Shown here in pieces: positions 34,226 through 43,200 of a stretch of 64,000 nucleotides of DNA; the first letter of the stretch is position 1, and each line of letters begins with the position of its first letter. The notes under the pieces are model-generated. The model saw nothing but the letters and a program-made list of their open reading frames with translations, was not told the origin of the DNA and searched no databases. The DNA lies in the NCBI GenBank assembly GCA_945882415.1, contig CAMCWC010000001.1, forward strand, positions 248,001-312,000, given 5' to 3'. Made by a program: the position numbers and the translations under genes. The stretch is from Chthonomonas calidirosea. GTDB taxonomy: Bacteria > Armatimonadota > Fimbriimonadia > Fimbriimonadales > Fimbriimonadaceae.

Positions 34226-34698
34226 AACGCTTCCCATGCGGACAATACGGAAGACAGAAGCTCCAGTTCTTTGCGGCCCCCTATCGCCCACCGATCCGCG
34301 CTTTTGCCGCGCTAGTCTTCCCCTGGCAAGACGGCAAAGTACTCGTCTGCGACATCGCCGATCGCGGCTGGAGCATCCCATCTGGTCGAGTTGAGCCGTT
34401 CGAGTCTGCCATCGATGCCGCCCGAAGAGAAGCCGTCGAAGAAGCCGGAGCCATGCTCGCCGACCTTCAGTACATTGGCTGCTATCACATCAGCGAGCGG
34501 CAGGAAGTGCGCTGGGCCGAGTGTTTCGTCGCCCGTGTCGATGGTCTTGTCGACATCGTGATGCAGCAAGAATCTCTCGGCCGACGCCTCTGCACCCTGG
34601 AAGAACTCGCCGGGATCTATCACCTGTGGAATGACCTCACCGAGCAGGTCTTCCTTCATTCCCGAGAAATCCTTGAGCGCCGAAACCGCTGCGGCTAG
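34216..34698 (+). CDS. NUDIX hydrolase
   Basis: This 160-residue protein has a perfect Nudix box: G-x5-E-x7-REAVEEAGA, starting at 'GRVEPFE'. The protein would hydrolyse a nucleoside-diphosphate derivative; the substrate is not evident. The GTG start at 34216 lies inside the end of lepB (10-base overlap). Its stop TAG shares CTAG with the convergent M48 protease gene. Confidence 0.9.
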   Translation: MAIKRFPCGQYGRQKLQFFAAPYRPPIRAFAALVFPWQDGKVLVCDIADRGWSIPSGRVEPFESAIDAARREAVEEAGAMLADLQYIGCYHISERQEVRWAECFVARVDGLVDIVMQQESLGRRLCTLEELAGIYHLWNDLTEQVFLHSREILERRNRCG

Positions 34699-35444
34699 AG
34701 GTTAATCTTGGTGAGGGCCGGAAACTCCTTCGGCGACTTTTCGATCTTCGTCTTGGCGTTCCGGATTCGATTACCGTCATCCGGGTGCGAACTCAGAAAC
34801 TCCGGTGGCTTGCCACCCTTTGAACTTTGTTTGAGCGTCTCGAACAGCAACACCATTCCGTCTGGGTTGTAGTTCGCCGCGACCAGCATGTCAAATCCCA
34901 TCGAGTCGGCCTGGTTTTCGTGCTGCCGCGAGTATTTCAGGGAGTAGAAAGTGGCCAGCAGGTCCGTCGCACTGAGCACGTCTCGACGGCCTCCAAAGAG
35001 GCTCAAGCCGAGGAGAAGCACGTTCGCCTTGTTGGCATCTCGCTGCGAATAAGCCCAGTGCTCCCGACGAACGTGAGTGATTTCGTGGGCCATGACCGCG
35101 GCCAACTCATCTTCGTACTTAAATTTCTCAAGCAGTCCGGTGTAGAAGAAAACCGGGCCGCCAGGGAGAGCAAAGGCGTTGACCTCCTTCGACTCAATCA
35201 CGTCAAAGCTGTATTCCCACGGCTGCTCTTTCTCGCTGAAGGTGCTCAGAATCCGTCGCCCCACCCGCTTCACGAGCTGCACGCGAGGATCAGAATCGGG
35301 GAGAACTTTCTCCTTCTTCCGAACTTCTGCCGCCGCTTGCTTGCCGAGCTTCATTTGCTCCGCCTTGGAGGGTTTGAACATATCCGCCGATGCGCTTGCA
35401 GAAAGTGCAACGCTAAGAACAACTGCGGACATAACCGGCTTCAT
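34695..35444 (-). CDS. M48-family metalloprotease (exported)
   Basis: This 249-residue zinc protease has a signal peptide (residues 1-20, cut near 'ASASADMF'). The zinc site is HEITH (H120, E121, H124), the third ligand is likely the Glu in 'HENQADSMGF', and 'SSHPDDGNRI' is the typical C-terminal block. The size suits BepA/YcaL-like periplasmic proteases, which degrade misfolded outer-membrane proteins, without the TPR part. It converges with the NUDIX gene through a 4-base stop overlap. Confidence 0.9.
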   Translation of the reverse strand: MKPVMSAVVLSVALSASASADMFKPSKAEQMKLGKQAAAEVRKKEKVLPDSDPRVQLVKRVGRRILSTFSEKEQPWEYSFDVIESKEVNAFALPGGPVFFYTGLLEKFKYEDELAAVMAHEITHVRREHWAYSQRDANKANVLLLGLSLFGGRRDVLSATDLLATFYSLKYSRQHENQADSMGFDMLVAANYNPDGMVLLFETLKQSSKGGKPPEFLSSHPDDGNRIRNAKTKIEKSPKEFPALTKINL

Positions 35445-35548
35445 CCTTCTTTAGACGCGCAATTCAGGAAACCGGTTGCCACAACGGGCACTAGGACTCG
35501 TTTCTGATCCCAATCCGGTTCTGTTACTATGTGGCGAGCTCATTTGCT

Positions 35549-36670
35549 ATGTCCGAATCCAAGCCCATTCAACCGTCCAGAAGCGAGTTCTTGGATCGCA
35601 TCCGCGCATTTCTCACGATCCTGGTTGTTCTGCATCACTCGGTGATCATGTTCGGCGGCCCTGGCGGCTGGTACTTCCGGTACGAAACGCCAGAAGGCTT
35701 CGAAGAGATTCTCTTCGCCACGATTTGTTCGGTCAATCAAGCCTTCTTCATGGGCTTCTTCTTCCTACTCGCGGGTTACTTCACTCCGAAGTCGTTGGAG
35801 CGAAAGGGCATCGCCGCGTTCGTTGGCGATCGGTTGCTCCGACTAGGAGTACCAATCATCGTCTACGGTTTTCTGCTCGGACCGCTTACCATTGCCCTCG
35901 CCAGCACTGCGGACGGCGAGAACTTCACGTCCAACCTCCGCGACCGACTGGCCCGGGCCAGTTTCAACATCGGCCCGCTTTGGTTCGCCGAGGCATTGCT
36001 GATCTTTTCGGCTTGCTTCATCGCCTTGCATTTGGCCGGCTTCCGAGCTCAGCTGGATTCTCAAACCCCAACCGATAAATCACTTTGGATTTCTGCACTG
36101 TTAACTGGACTCGCCGCCATCCTGATTCGCCTTGCGGTACCCGTCGGTGCCGAAGTCTGGAACATGCAGCTCGGCTATTTCGCTTCGTACATCGTGCTGT
36201 TCTTTACCGGGTGCTATCTCGCGAAGACCAAATTCTTGGAGGAAGTCCGGGCCGCTTTAGCCCGTCGCTGGGGCTGGATCGCCTTTGGCGTGACCCCAAC
36301 GTTCTTCATCTACGCGTTGGTGAGTGGGGCACTAACGGGCGGCAAGTTTGATACCACCGGCGGCTGGAACGGCCCATCCATCGCCTACGCTCTCTGGGAG
36401 CCCGTGATTGCCTGGGGAATCATTTTGTGGATGCTCTATTGGTTCCGAGAAAGCAAGCACCCTTCAAAGCTCCTCTCGACCGTTGCGCCAAAAGCGTTTG
36501 GAATCTTCATCCTCCACCCGCCTGCGGTGGTTGGCATTGGGCTACTCGTGCACTCGCTAAAGTTGCCCGCGTCCGTCAGCGCGTTCCTGGTCATGGGGCT
36601 CGCGGTTGCCGCATGCTACGCCGCTACGTCCGCTGTTCTCCTGATCCCGGGTGCGAAAAAGGTGCTCTAG
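35549..36670 (+). CDS. Membrane acyltransferase (acyltransferase-3 family)
   Basis: This protein is about 373 residues from ATG 35549; an in-frame GTG at 35531 adds six residues. It has about ten transmembrane segments. The first carries 'FLDRIRAFLTILVVLHHSVIM' in pattern, with the His pair typical of O-acyltransferases such as OpgC. It probably transfers an acyl or succinyl group to an exported glycan. No glycan-synthesis genes are adjacent, so the acceptor is unknown. Confidence 0.87.
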   Translation: MSESKPIQPSRSEFLDRIRAFLTILVVLHHSVIMFGGPGGWYFRYETPEGFEEILFATICSVNQAFFMGFFFLLAGYFTPKSLERKGIAAFVGDRLLRLGVPIIVYGFLLGPLTIALASTADGENFTSNLRDRLARASFNIGPLWFAEALLIFSACFIALHLAGFRAQLDSQTPTDKSLWISALLTGLAAILIRLAVPVGAEVWNMQLGYFASYIVLFFTGCYLAKTKFLEEVRAALARRWGWIAFGVTPTFFIYALVSGALTGGKFDTTGGWNGPSIAYALWEPVIAWGIILWMLYWFRESKHPSKLLSTVAPKAFGIFILHPPAVVGIGLLVHSLKLPASVSAFLVMGLAVAACYAATSAVLLIPGAKKVL

Positions 36671-36687
36671 AGTTTCCTTCAGAGCAC
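36662..36687. terminator. Hairpin GTGCTCT...AGAGCAC between convergent genes
   Basis: A perfect 7-base stem with a 12-base loop spans the acyltransferase stop codon and the last codons of the convergent antitoxin gene. No T-run follows, so it is a weak candidate terminator. Confidence 0.3.
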
Positions 36688-37143
36688 TGCGCTGAGGCCC
36701 TTTGATCGTACTAGGGACAGCAGCTTTAGAGCTGATCCCGTTGGTTTCTTTTCTTCACGCTCCCACTGTCCGACCGTACTCGTCGTCACGTTGAGAATGC
36801 GAGCCAGAACTGCTTGGCTGACTCCGGACGACTCTCGCAAGCCTTTGATGTCCTCGCCGGAAAGTTCCTCAACTGGAGTCAAACACAGCTCATCGAATTT
36901 TCGCATTGTTGCCTTATCTAGGGCACGCGCACTAAATAATCCAGCTGCAATCTGGTGAACAGTTAAGAGCGTATTGCCACCATTCATACCTTCGACGTGC
37001 TGTTCGTCTCCCGAGCGCAGACCCGAGTGGGTTGCGCTATCGGTCGCGATGATCCGATTGCCGTCAATTGAAGAAGTCAATGCGTTGCCAACTGCCGTTG
37101 ACCGTGGCGGAGACTTAAGTCGCTTCATTCTCACTGTTTTCAT
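36679..37143 (-). CDS. XRE-family antitoxin (HigA-like)
   Basis: This protein is about 154 residues from ATG 37143 (ATG 37128 is an alternative), and the gene overlaps the toxin gene's end. The C-terminal 70 residues contain a helix-turn-helix ('GEDIKGLRESSGVSQAVLARILNV' in pattern; 'TSTVGQWEREEKKPTG'), the classical XRE DNA-binding motif. The N-terminal half is probably disordered until it binds the toxin. It is expected to neutralise the toxin and repress its own operon. Confidence 0.85.
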   Translation of the reverse strand: MKTVRMKRLKSPPRSTAVGNALTSSIDGNRIIATDSATHSGLRSGDEQHVEGMNGGNTLLTVHQIAAGLFSARALDKATMRKFDELCLTPVEELSGEDIKGLRESSGVSQAVLARILNVTTSTVGQWEREEKKPTGSALKLLSLVRSKGLSAVL

Positions 37144-37528
37144 CAGTCCTTTTGATTTCCCGCATTTGATTTGCCTCAATCGCGAGCGCTATTTGTGTCT
37201 CAGAGAGAACAAGTAGTTGGTCCGCAAGCTCACGCAGCGCCCTTACTTCTTGAGGGGTGTGACTGGTCTTCACGTTCTTCGCGAAAGCCTCGACCAGAAA
37301 TGCTCTGTGACCGACTTGGCACACCAGGACAACCCTGAAGCCACCTGAGCTTCCTGACCCTTCTCTCGCGACTCGCCGCTTGAATAGATTCGATCCCAAA
37401 ACCCCATCATTCAGGCCCCGTTCAACGTCCTCAGCGACTTTTGTAAGCCGATTATCAGACCATCTCTGCTTTTTAGCGTAGTCATCAAATCCAGGGAAGG
37501 AGAAAATTCTTGCCCTTCCCACGACCAC
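37115..37528 (-). CDS. RelE/HigB-type toxin
   Basis: This 137-residue protein has 'RIFSFPGFDDYAKKQRWSDNRLTKVAEDVERGL' in pattern, followed by 'GSNLFKRRVAREGSGSSGGFRVVLV' in pattern (KRRVAREGSG; GGFRVVLV), 'FAKN' and 'LRELADQLL'. These are the conserved blocks of the PF06296-type RelE-like toxins, which cut mRNA on the ribosome. It precedes and overlaps the XRE gene in the toxin-first order usual for HigBA. Confidence 0.85.
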   Translation of the reverse strand: MVVGRARIFSFPGFDDYAKKQRWSDNRLTKVAEDVERGLNDGVLGSNLFKRRVAREGSGSSGGFRVVLVCQVGHRAFLVEAFAKNVKTSHTPQEVRALRELADQLLVLSETQIALAIEANQMREIKRTDENSENEAT

Positions 37529-37599
37529 ATTTTATCACACTAAGAGAAGCACTTTGAGGAATTTTAGCCTAGAAATTTGCTCGCGGAATTGTGGAAACA

Positions 37600-38172
37600 C
37601 TAGAAAATCCTACGGTACAGCTTGATCGTGTACAGCGCTCCGGGCGGCAAGGAAGTCTTGAAAGCGGCCTCCGATTCCCAAGCGGCCAAACCGATGACTT
37701 CATCCGAAAGCGTATCATTTCGGCCAACCTCAGCGCCAAGGTAGCCCGGCAGCATCGCGAGCTCGTCGAAGATCCGATCCAGCTCATCGACCAATTCGTC
37801 GCCGTACCCTGGGTCCGAGTGCCGCACGCTCTTCGACAGATACTGCCCAACCTTCGCCGAGAAAATTCCAGACCGCTTCTTGTGAATCACCGACACCCGC
37901 GTTACATCCGCCGGGCCGCTCGAAATCACCGTCGCTTCGGTAAGCAGTTTCTTCGAAGCAACGAGCTCAAGCCCTTCCTCCGCTGCTGCAAGGCTCGCGT
38001 AGGCATAGGTTACGAGGTGCTCGGTTGGCTGATCGGAGTCTCGCCAGAGCCCAACTCCCATGTAACCGGGAACCTTTTGCAGAGCCGGGTCAATCGTCTG
38101 GTAGTAGCGCAAGGCTGAGCTCCAGTCATTTTCTACCAACGGCATCTGAGCGAGCACGAGGATCGGGTTCAC
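37600..38172 (-). CDS. Tandem antibiotic-biosynthesis-monooxygenase-like (ABM) protein
   Basis: This protein is about 190 residues from GTG 38172. It has two similar halves: 'IDPALQKVPGYMGVGLWRD ... HLVTYAYAS' and 'DELAMLPGYLGAEVGRND ... VIGLAAWESEAAF', each with the P-G-Y-x-G pattern and following strand of the ferredoxin-like ABM fold. It is probably a cytoplasmic pseudo-dimer. ABM proteins include monooxygenases and heme-degrading enzymes, and no specific substrate can be assigned. Confidence 0.7.
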   Translation of the reverse strand: MNPILVLAQMPLVENDWSSALRYYQTIDPALQKVPGYMGVGLWRDSDQPTEHLVTYAYASLAAAEEGLELVASKKLLTEATVISSGPADVTRVSVIHKKRSGIFSAKVGQYLSKSVRHSDPGYGDELVDELDRIFDELAMLPGYLGAEVGRNDTLSDEVIGLAAWESEAAFKTSLPPGALYTIKLYRRIF

Positions 38173-38263
38173 CGTTTGATTTTGACGGAAACTGCGTAAA
38201 CAAAGTAGTCCCACCGGCCCAGCGAGCGTTGACTTTCAGATTTCCTCACGTAACATCCCCGTT

Positions 38264-38959
38264 GTGGATCCATTCATCACCGCCCTGCGGCTTTTTGGCA
38301 GAGACAAGAAGCTTCGCAAACTCTGTACGGTGCCCCTGCTCATCGGCATCGTGCTATTCGGATTTGTGTCGTATTCCAGCTTTAACTTCTTCGTGCCAAA
38401 AATCGCTGGCTTGGGTTTGCCAGGTTGGCTTGCCACCGTTGCCTACTTGGTGGTTTGGTGGACGATCGCTGGCGCCGTGTTCAGTACCGTGTTGCTGAGT
38501 GTGGCTGGCTGGGCGTTTGATGCAATCGCTCGTCGAACCGACGAACTCCTCGGCGTAACGCCTAGATCCGCCGGCTTTTCCGCGGGCGACGGATTCAAAG
38601 ACAACCTGAAGCGATTCGCCTTCGGCATGTCATTGAGCTTCGTTGGACTCATTGCCGGAATCTTCCTCCCGGTGATCGGAAGCGTGGCCGTCTTCGGCTT
38701 CCTGAGCCTGCTCGACACCACCGCGCCAGCCATGCAGCGCCGCGGAATCGGCCTCAAGCAAAGCTTCAAGATCGGACCGAAACTTCCGAATGCCCTCGCG
38801 TATGCCGCACCGATCGGCATGTTGGCAACTCTGCCGGTTGTCAGTGCCTTGCTGATGCCGCTTCTCGTCATCGCTGGTTCCGTCCTCGTGGCGCGAACGA
38901 ATCCCACGCCGCAAGACGCTCTTTCGAACGCAACCTCAAACGATTTGCGTAGAATCTAG
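38264..38959 (+). CDS. EI24/CysZ-like membrane protein
   Basis: This 231-residue protein starts at GTG 38264. It has about five or six transmembrane helices and the family start '[26 protein letters not shown]' in pattern. Later blocks '[18 protein letters not shown]' and '[22 protein letters not shown]' in pattern fit the EI24 (CysZ) family. In enterobacteria CysZ imports sulfate, but family-wide function is uncertain. trpB starts 3 bases after its stop. Confidence 0.8.
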   Translation: MDPFITALRLFGRDKKLRKLCTVPLLIGIVLFGFVSYSSFNFFVPKIAGLGLPGWLATVAYLVVWWTIAGAVFSTVLLSVAGWAFDAIARRTDELLGVTPRSAGFSAGDGFKDNLKRFAFGMSLSFVGLIAGIFLPVIGSVAVFGFLSLLDTTAPAMQRRGIGLKQSFKIGPKLPNALAYAAPIGMLATLPVVSALLMPLLVIAGSVLVARTNPTPQDALSNATSNDLRRI

Positions 38960-38961
38960 CT

Positions 38962-40143
38962 GTGCAAACCCGACCAGACGTCCGTGGCCGTTTCGGAGCT
39001 TTCGGCGGACGATACGTTCCAGAAACGCTCGTCCCCGCGCTTGATCAGCTAGAAGCGGAGTTCGAAAAAGCCTGGTCGGATTCTGCCTTCCGCGCCGAGT
39101 TCCAGCGATACCTGCACGAATACGTTGGTCGCCCAACTCCAATCACTGAAGCTCGCCGCCTCAGCGACGAGCTAAACCTGCACGTCGTGGTGAAAAGGGA
39201 AGACCTCAACCACACCGGCGCGCACAAGATCAACAACGCCCTCGGCCAAGCCCTCCTCGCTATACGAATGGGCAAAAAGCGCATCATCGCCGAAACCGGC
39301 GCGGGCCAGCACGGCGTCGCCACCGCGACCGTTTGCGCCCTCTTCGGCCTAGAGTGCGAAGTCTATATGGGAGTCGAAGACACGGTTCGCCAAGAACTGA
39401 ACGTCTTCCGCATGAAGCTTCTCGGCGCAAAGGTGAACCCCGTCGACAGCGGCACCAAGACGCTGAAAGATGCCCTAAATGAAGCCATGCGCGACTGGGT
39501 GACCAACGTGAACGACACCCATTACATCATCGGCACCGCCGCCGGTCCCCACCCGTACCCATACATGGTGCGCGAATTCCAGCGCGTTATCGGAGACGAA
39601 TCCCGCGAACAGTACTTAGATCGATACGGTCGCCTTCCTGAACTCGCAATAGCCTGCGTGGGCGGCGGATCGAATGCGATCGGATTCTTTAGCGGATTCA
39701 TCAACGACCCCGAAGTGAAGCTGCTTGGCGTCGAAGCTGGCGGCCTGGGTCTAGACTCCGGTCAGCACGCCGCGCCACTTTCGGCAGGCAGCCCCGGTGT
39801 TCTTCACGGCAGCTACAGCTACCTGATGCAAGATGACGACGGCCAAGTTATCGGAACCCACTCGGTCTCTGCCGGACTTGATTATCCGGGCGTTGGCGCG
39901 GAGCATTCTTTCCTAAAGGATGCGGGGCGAGCCGAATACATCGCCGTTTCGGATGAAGACGCGCTGGAAGCCCTGCAGCAGGTTTCTCGAAAAGAGGGGC
40001 TCATTCCGGCCTTCGAAACCGCCCACGCGTTTGCGCCGCTATGGAATCCAGAAATCGTCCCACCTGGAACGCGCGTGCTCGTCAACATGTCCGGCCGCGG
40101 CGACAAGGACATGGGCACCGCGGCGAAAATTCTGAAGCTTTAG
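38962..40143 (+). CDS. trpB: Tryptophan synthase beta chain
   Basis: This 393-residue PLP enzyme condenses indole with serine to make tryptophan. The PLP lysine is K89 in '[14 protein letters not shown]', the phosphate loop is '[10 protein letters not shown]', and 'GRYVPETL' opens the protein as usual. It is a canonical TrpB1-type subunit that would normally pair with TrpA, but trpA is not adjacent. It starts at GTG. Its stop shares TTAG with the convergent gene. Confidence 0.96.
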   Translation: MQTRPDVRGRFGAFGGRYVPETLVPALDQLEAEFEKAWSDSAFRAEFQRYLHEYVGRPTPITEARRLSDELNLHVVVKREDLNHTGAHKINNALGQALLAIRMGKKRIIAETGAGQHGVATATVCALFGLECEVYMGVEDTVRQELNVFRMKLLGAKVNPVDSGTKTLKDALNEAMRDWVTNVNDTHYIIGTAAGPHPYPYMVREFQRVIGDESREQYLDRYGRLPELAIACVGGGSNAIGFFSGFINDPEVKLLGVEAGGLGLDSGQHAAPLSAGSPGVLHGSYSYLMQDDDGQVIGTHSVSAGLDYPGVGAEHSFLKDAGRAEYIAVSDEDALEALQQVSRKEGLIPAFETAHAFAPLWNPEIVPPGTRVLVNMSGRGDKDMGTAAKILKL

Positions 40144-40646
40144 TTCGAGGCTGGGAGGTAGGTCCAGTCGCCCGGCTGTGGCGCTGGCAAGATGTTGACC
40201 AGACGCGGTTCGGCAAGACAAGCGCCATGAATCGTCCGTATCGCAAGCGACTCCACTCCGGTGACGTCGATGACAAATCGCGTCACCGTAGGACCGTACA
40301 GTGGCTTGTCTAGAGCAACAATGCCGTCGAGCTTGACAACGATTCGGTTGTAAAAAGCGTTCTCAGAAAGGGTCTTAACGTCGCGAACCCCCGCGTAACC
40401 GACCAAGTACTTGTGCTTTCGTTTGAGGTCGTAGACGACCTTGCAGTCTTCTTCGTCGGTGATGTTCACGTTTGGATAGGTCTGATCCAGCTCGAATCCG
40501 AAATCGAAGAGCCGATCTCCCATCGCAAACTTGCCGTTCAATTTCCGGTAGTTCTTAACCTCAACCGGCGAAAGCGCGGTCAAAGACTTGCCCTCGGCAG
40601 CAACGGGAGAGAGGATCGCAACGGCACAGAGAACGGTTAGCATCAA
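40140..40646 (-). CDS. Secreted NPCBM-like protein
   Basis: This 168-residue protein has a signal peptide (residues 1-17). The mature part resembles NPCBM/NEW2 galactose-binding-like domains: '[23 protein letters not shown]' in pattern, then '[19 protein letters not shown]' and '[17 protein letters not shown]'. The domain probably binds carbohydrate or acts as an accessory module. It converges with trpB by a 4-base stop overlap. Confidence 0.65.
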   Translation of the reverse strand: MMLTVLCAVAILSPVAAEGKSLTALSPVEVKNYRKLNGKFAMGDRLFDFGFELDQTYPNVNITDEEDCKVVYDLKRKHKYLVGYAGVRDVKTLSENAFYNRIVVKLDGIVALDKPLYGPTVTRFVIDVTGVESLAIRTIHGACLAEPRLVNILPAPQPGDWTYLPASN

Positions 40647-40680
40647 ATGGATTATGGCAATTCAACGCCCTAGCAAAAGA

Positions 40681-40716
40681 AAAATGCGCGGCTCATTTTC
40701 ATGAGCCGCGCATTTT
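40681..40716. terminator. Strong bidirectional Rho-independent terminator
   Basis: A perfect 16-base stem (AAAATGCGCGGCTCAT, loop TTTC, then its complement) with A/T runs on both flanks fits an intrinsic terminator readable from either strand. It ends the pseudopilin-lipoprotein unit on the minus strand. Confidence 0.88.
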
Positions 40717-40725
40717 AGGTCTAGC

Positions 40726-40908
40726 TTATCGGTCCAAGTCGAACGACGGAACCATCTTTCCTCTGGTCGCTCCGCTCGCCTTATCCGCTTTCTGCTTCTC
40801 TTCGGTCTTCTTTGCCGCTTCTTGCGCAGCCGCAGTGTCTACCGAATCGCATCCAGCGATAATCGAACCAGCAATTACCAGAGCTAGGAAAATAGCCTTC
40901 TTAGCCAT
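40726..40908 (-). CDS. Small lipoprotein
   Basis: This 60-residue protein has a signal peptide with the lipobox 'SIIAGC' (Cys20). The mature part is charged, rich in Lys, Ala and Glu, and ends 'GKMVPSFDLDR'. It starts at an ATG that overlaps the pseudopilin stop by one base (TAATG), so it is translated with it. It may assist assembly or retention of that pseudopilin, but its function is unknown. Confidence 0.75.
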   Translation of the reverse strand: MAKKAIFLALVIAGSIIAGCDSVDTAAAQEAAKKTEEKQKADKASGATRGKMVPSFDLDR

Positions 40909-41786
40909 TAGCCGCCGTAGTAGTTGGAGTCGAGGTTCCAGAGGTACCGAGACTTATCGGTGATCACTGCACCCTCAGCTGCGTTCGTCTTGACGGCAGA
41001 GCCGTAGTCCGTACCAGCGGCAAGTGCGCCATCCTTGAGGTACTTCGCCGATCCGTCGAGCCAGCCAACGTTCGATCCTTCGCTGGTCAAGTAGGTGCTG
41101 GACGTGATCTTTCGCGGCGCGGTTGGGTTGTTGCCCGACCAGTTACCCGATCCTACGCTGCCATCGTAAATGATGCAGTAGGTTGGGTGTGGAGCGATAA
41201 CTGGCCACATTCCCGGAGCGTTGATCATCACGTAACCACGAGTGGTCTCTTGAGTGAAGAGCTGCGACTGCGTGAACATAACCGTTCCGCTTGGCTCTTC
41301 TGCCTGGGTGAACGACTTGGACTCGCTGATGTTGCAGTCTGGCCAAGGGGAGAGGAAGAGGTAGTTGAAACCGAACATTGGGAATCGGTTTCGGTTTCGG
41401 TGCGAAGTGATTCCAGTATCGGAAGATCCGCCGTTGAAAATACCAAGCGCATCGCCTCGGGTCGGGTCGGCAAGCAACTGCCAGTTCTTCAGGTAGGGCT
41501 GAAGGTTCTCCGTCCAGGTCTTGGTTCGGTTTGGTCCGTTTCCGTTAGCTGCACTAAGGCCATCCCAGTTTCCGTTAAGAAGGACAGGAATGTTGTCATC
41601 GTAGTCGGCACCGTACATGATCGCGCCGAGGCTGATCTGCTTTTGGTTGCTGAGGGAAGCGGTCTTCTTCGCAGCGGACTTCGCCTGAGCGAAGACTGGG
41701 AAGAGGATGGCGGCAAGAATCGCGATGATGGCGATTACGACGAGCAATTCAATAAGGGTAAACGCGCGTTTAAGCATGATATTCAT
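40908..41786 (-). CDS. Pseudopilin-like protein (H-X9-DG type)
   Basis: This protein is about 292 residues from ATG 41786 (ATG 41777 is also possible). It has '[18 protein letters not shown]', the class III prepilin signal with Glu+5, then 'SLSNQKQISLGAIMYGADYDDN' in pattern. The body ends 'LTSEGSNVGWLDGSAKYLK', close to the H-x9-DG element. It is expected to be processed by a prepilin peptidase. It is followed directly by the small lipoprotein gene. Confidence 0.9.
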   Translation of the reverse strand: MNIMLKRAFTLIELLVVIAIIAILAAILFPVFAQAKSAAKKTASLSNQKQISLGAIMYGADYDDNIPVLLNGNWDGLSAANGNGPNRTKTWTENLQPYLKNWQLLADPTRGDALGIFNGGSSDTGITSHRNRNRFPMFGFNYLFLSPWPDCNISESKSFTQAEEPSGTVMFTQSQLFTQETTRGYVMINAPGMWPVIAPHPTYCIIYDGSVGSGNWSGNNPTAPRKITSSTYLTSEGSNVGWLDGSAKYLKDGALAAGTDYGSAVKTNAAEGAVITDKSRYLWNLDSNYYGG

Positions 41787-41917
41787 GGGAGCCGACAAAC
41801 TCGGCCAATCCAGAGTGGATAGGAACATACAACAGGTCCGCTAGAAATCCAAGCCGCCAAAAGGCTTATTAATAAAAGTGCGGAAAACGTAGCAAGAAAT
41901 GGTCTGAAATAATTGAC

Positions 41918-41934
41918 ATTAACCTGTCGTTAAT
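41918..41934. promoter_or_regulatory. Inverted repeat ATTAAC-CTGTC-GTTAAT
   Basis: A perfect 6-base inverted repeat lies in the 163-base gap between the permease 3' end and the pseudopilin start. The gap also holds a short AAGCC/GGCTT hairpin (about 41849-41865). It is a possible operator or part of a terminator for the permease gene. Confidence 0.25.
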
Positions 41935-41949
41935 AGAGTCCAAGCCAAA

Positions 41950-43152
41950 TCACTCCGCGCGAATCGCAGCGACTGGATCCATCTTTGATGCCTTGATCGC
42001 CGGAATTAGCCCAAAAATCGCTCCCACGCCAACGCAAACCCCGATCGCCAGCCCGATAATTTCCGGCGTAATCATCGGCTTCACCGGCGTGTATTGCGCC
42101 AACAGGCCGCAAACAAACCAGCTAAACACAATCCCCACCGCGCCGCCCACCACCGAAATCACCACCGCCTCGGCAAGGAACTGGATGAAGATGTCGCGTC
42201 GCGTCGCACCCGTTGTCTTGCGAATCCCGATCTCCTTGGTCCGCTCGTTCACGCTCATCAGCATCACCGCCATGATGCCAACTCCCGCCACAAACAGCGC
42301 AATCGAAGTCAGTCCCGTAAGCAACCACGTGAGAATGCTCATCAGCTTGTAGACCAAGCCAAGAATCTGCTCTTGGGTCAGAACGCTGTACTGCTCCTGC
42401 GAGAGCCGCTCGCCGAGCTTGCCTTCCAAGCTCTTGATCAGCGCCTTTGGCTCCGTCTCTGGCTCAATCTGGATCATGATGCGGTCCGTTTGCAGATTCG
42501 GCGTGATCGACTGAATAAACGGATAGGGAAGATAAACCAGATTCTCAAATCCACCCATCGAGAACAAGCTCTCTTCCGCCTTCTTGTCCTGAGTTACCCC
42601 GACCACACGATAGGTTTTGCCGTTCACGACCACCGGCTGACCAATTGCCGAAGCGTCTCCGAACAGCTCACGCTTTGCAATAGACCCGATCACGCAAACG
42701 GGCTTCGAAAGCTCCTCCGCCTCAAAGCCTCGTCCCTCAATGAATGTCGTCTTGCGCATGTTGAACCAGCTCGGTTCAGTCGCAACCAAAAGCGGGTTCG
42801 CACGTTTCTTTCCGGAGCGAATTCCGCCGCCAACAAACGTAAACGGAATAGCGTCTACCACGCCTTTCACCGTCTCTAGGCGCTCCGTGTCGGTCGGCTT
42901 GAGGTAGCTCATCCCACCCAGATTCGGGTTGAAGTTGCCAAAGTCGATCCGACCAGGAATGACCACGAGCACGTTGACGCCGAGGCCTTCAACTTGCCCC
43001 TTAACGTCCGCCTGAACTCCCGTAGCGATGCTTACAAGCAGCACAATCGCGCTGCAACCCACCATGATGCCAACCGCGCTCAGAATAGCGCGCTGCCACT
43101 GCTCCCGAAGACTTCTCAGAGCAGATAGAACGTTCGCGCTTACGATGGACAC
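41950..43152 (-). CDS. MacB/FtsX-like ABC transporter permease
   Basis: This 400-residue protein has an N-terminal transmembrane helix (residues 18-45), a large outside MacB-type periplasmic domain (about 50-265), and three C-terminal helices (about 275-385, 'LTSIALFVAGVGIMAVMLMSV', then 'TKEIGIRKTTGATRRDI' in pattern). This is the standard layout of macrolide/lipoprotein-type permeases. No ATPase gene adjoins it; the partner must be encoded elsewhere. Confidence 0.9.
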   Translation of the reverse strand: MSIVSANVLSALRSLREQWQRAILSAVGIMVGCSAIVLLVSIATGVQADVKGQVEGLGVNVLVVIPGRIDFGNFNPNLGGMSYLKPTDTERLETVKGVVDAIPFTFVGGGIRSGKKRANPLLVATEPSWFNMRKTTFIEGRGFEAEELSKPVCVIGSIAKRELFGDASAIGQPVVVNGKTYRVVGVTQDKKAEESLFSMGGFENLVYLPYPFIQSITPNLQTDRIMIQIEPETEPKALIKSLEGKLGERLSQEQYSVLTQEQILGLVYKLMSILTWLLTGLTSIALFVAGVGIMAVMLMSVNERTKEIGIRKTTGATRRDIFIQFLAEAVVISVVGGAVGIVFSWFVCGLLAQYTPVKPMITPEIIGLAIGVCVGVGAIFGLIPAIKASKMDPVAAIRAE

Positions 43153-43200
43153 AAGGGAATTCTACGTACCTTGATCACGAATTGACGGGCCCGAGCCGAA

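Noticed and set aside
41913-41938. A plus-strand promoter starting with TTGACA
   Set aside because: The distance to the next AT-rich hexamer is too short (about 12 bases) and no plus-strand gene follows.
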